A DNA stretch of 15,674 bases from assembly GCA_964540005.1 (NCBI GenBank), contig CAZILN010000112.1:1-15674 (forward strand). Direction: 5' to 3'. Below the pieces are notes generated by a model, which was given only the letters and a program-made list of their open reading frames with translations, made no database searches and was not told the origin of the DNA. This document shows, in pieces, positions 14,685-15,674 of this stretch (position 1 is its first letter; each line of letters starts with the position of its first letter). Source of the DNA: CAZILN01 sp964540005. GTDB taxonomy: Bacteria; Bacteroidota; Bacteroidia; Bacteroidales; SM23-62. The position numbers and the translations under genes are program-made.

Positions 14685-15674
14685 ATGTTAAAAGGGCATC
14701 CTAAAGGATTAATAGTTGCATTCTTTGCCAACATGGGTGAACGCTTCGGATTTTACACCATGATCGCCATATTCAACCTGTTCATGCAGGCAAAATATGG
14801 GTACAATGCTGCCGTGGCCGGACAAATATATGGTGTTTTCATGGGCCTGGTTTATTTCCTTCCCCTGCTGGGAGGTATCCTCGCCGACAGGGCTCTCGGA
14901 TACGGAAAAACCATCAGCCTTGGTTTAATAGTTATGTTCATCGGTTATTTCCTGCTAGCCATACCCACAAATATGAGTTCGGGCTTGTTCCTGGTTTTCA
15001 TTGCACTGGCTGTGATCTCGATAGGAACAGGTTTGTTCAAAGGGAACCTTCAGGCACTGGTAGGGAACCTTTATGATGATCCGAAGTTCAGTAAGAAAAG
15101 AGATGTTGCCTTCAACATTTTCTATATGGGTATCAATATCGGAGCCATGTTCGCTCCCACTGCTGCTGAGAAGGTTGTAAACTTCATCCTGAAATCAAAG
15201 GATTATTTCTACAATGCCCGGATCCCGGCACTGGCTCATAAGCTCCTGAATGGAGAACTTGGGGACGCTTCCGAATACCTGGCAATCGCTCAACAACAGG
15301 ATCCATCAGTTACAATTGAGACCCTGCGACAGTTCTCCGAGAACTGGGTGAATACCCTGAGCCAGTCCTACCATTACGGTTTCGGTCTTGCCTGTCTCAG
15401 CCTTATCCTTTCCATGGCGATATTCTGGGGCTTCCGTAAATATTACAAGCATGCTGATATGACTGAAAAACAAAAATCCAGGAGCGAGGAGCACAAGGAT
15501 AAGATGATCACCCTTACCAGGGAACAGACCAGGGAAAGACTTATCGCACTGTTCATCGTTTTCGGTGTGGTTATCTTCTTCTGGATGTCTTTCCATCAGA
15601 ATGGCCTGACAATGACTTTTTTTGCAAGGGATTACACACAGCCAACCGTGGGACGGGCAACCAACCTCTGGTTT
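14685..15674 (+). CDS. POT-family (PTR2, MFS) peptide transporter-like protein, 5' part
   Basis: The first 330 residues of an inner-membrane MFS protein are present; the window end cuts it, and the family is usually around 500 residues or more. The start KGHPKGLIVAFFANMGERFGFYTM matches the proton-coupled oligopeptide transporter N-terminus. POT-like motifs follow: LGGILADRALGYGKTI (TM2-3 loop), GTGLFKGNLQALVGNLYDD with K119 in TM4, FYMGINIGAMFAP in TM5, and FWMSFHQNG in TM7. Departures from the classic family are N16 in place of the first Glu of ExxER (E19 and R20 remain), K-G-N instead of K-P-N after TM4, and a long predicted periplasmic loop (about 165-228) between TM5 and TM6. The substrate is likely di- or tripeptides or a related compound, inferred from the family only. 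The ATG has no Shine-Dalgarno and an AT-rich leader. Confidence 0.9.
   Translation, partial: MLKGHPKGLIVAFFANMGERFGFYTMIAIFNLFMQAKYGYNAAVAGQIYGVFMGLVYFLPLLGGILADRALGYGKTISLGLIVMFIGYFLLAIPTNMSSGLFLVFIALAVISIGTGLFKGNLQALVGNLYDDPKFSKKRDVAFNIFYMGINIGAMFAPTAAEKVVNFILKSKDYFYNARIPALAHKLLNGELGDASEYLAIAQQQDPSVTIETLRQFSENWVNTLSQSYHYGFGLACLSLILSMAIFWGFRKYYKHADMTEKQKSRSEEHKDKMITLTREQTRERLIALFIVFGVVIFFWMSFHQNGLTMTFFARDYTQPTVGRATNLWF

Overview
The window looks like a chromosomal, largely housekeeping stretch from a member of the Bacteroidota, probably Bacteroidales or Marinilabiliales; the order-level guess is weak. Four things point there. Two well-formed promoters match the phylum-specific pattern (TTTG, about 19 bp, TAnnTTTG), with weaker candidates elsewhere. 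Start codons sit in AT-rich sequence with little or no Shine-Dalgarno. There is a DUF4831-type lipoprotein, a family I know only from this phylum. There is also a large Y_Y_Y beta-propeller sensor fused to a SpoIIE-type phosphatase. I see no transposase, integrase, tRNA, rRNA or CRISPR array.

Layout. 1-1230 (+) is the 3' part of a long-chain acyl-CoA synthetase gene. Nine bases later, 1240-4695 (+) encodes a membrane sensor with a periplasmic propeller and a cytoplasmic PP2C-like phosphatase. 4696-4887 is a leader region with a Bacteroidota promoter and a clear SAM-I riboswitch. It drives 4888-8562 metH (full-length cobalamin-dependent methionine synthase) and 8590-9543 metF (methylenetetrahydrofolate reductase). 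A 65-bp convergent gap with a four-copy heptamer repeat separates metF from pepD (9609-11075, -). A divergent intergenic region (11076-11269) carries a strong pepD promoter and precedes a secreted thioredoxin-fold protein (11270-11809, +). This converges, with only 6 bp between, on a two-gene minus-strand unit: nnr (12922-14439) followed by a DUF4831 lipoprotein (11816-12922), overlapping by one base. A 245-bp divergent region then leads to the 5' part of a POT-family transporter gene (14685-15674, +), cut by the window end.

How the genes work together. The clearest functional unit is riboswitch-metH-metF: MetF makes 5-methyl-THF, MetH uses it to methylate homocysteine, and the product's derivative SAM should shut the operon down. 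The aptamer ends only about 10 nt before the metH ATG with no terminator, so control is probably at translation initiation. PepD and the POT-like transporter both suggest peptide use but are not adjacent. The phosphatase gene may be co-transcribed with the acyl-CoA synthetase gene; no anti-sigma or STAS partner is visible here. I found no clearly new multi-gene system. The most unusual items are the charged insertion in the propeller sensor, the riboswitch architecture, and a divergent POT transporter that lacks the first Glu of ExxER and has a long predicted periplasmic loop.
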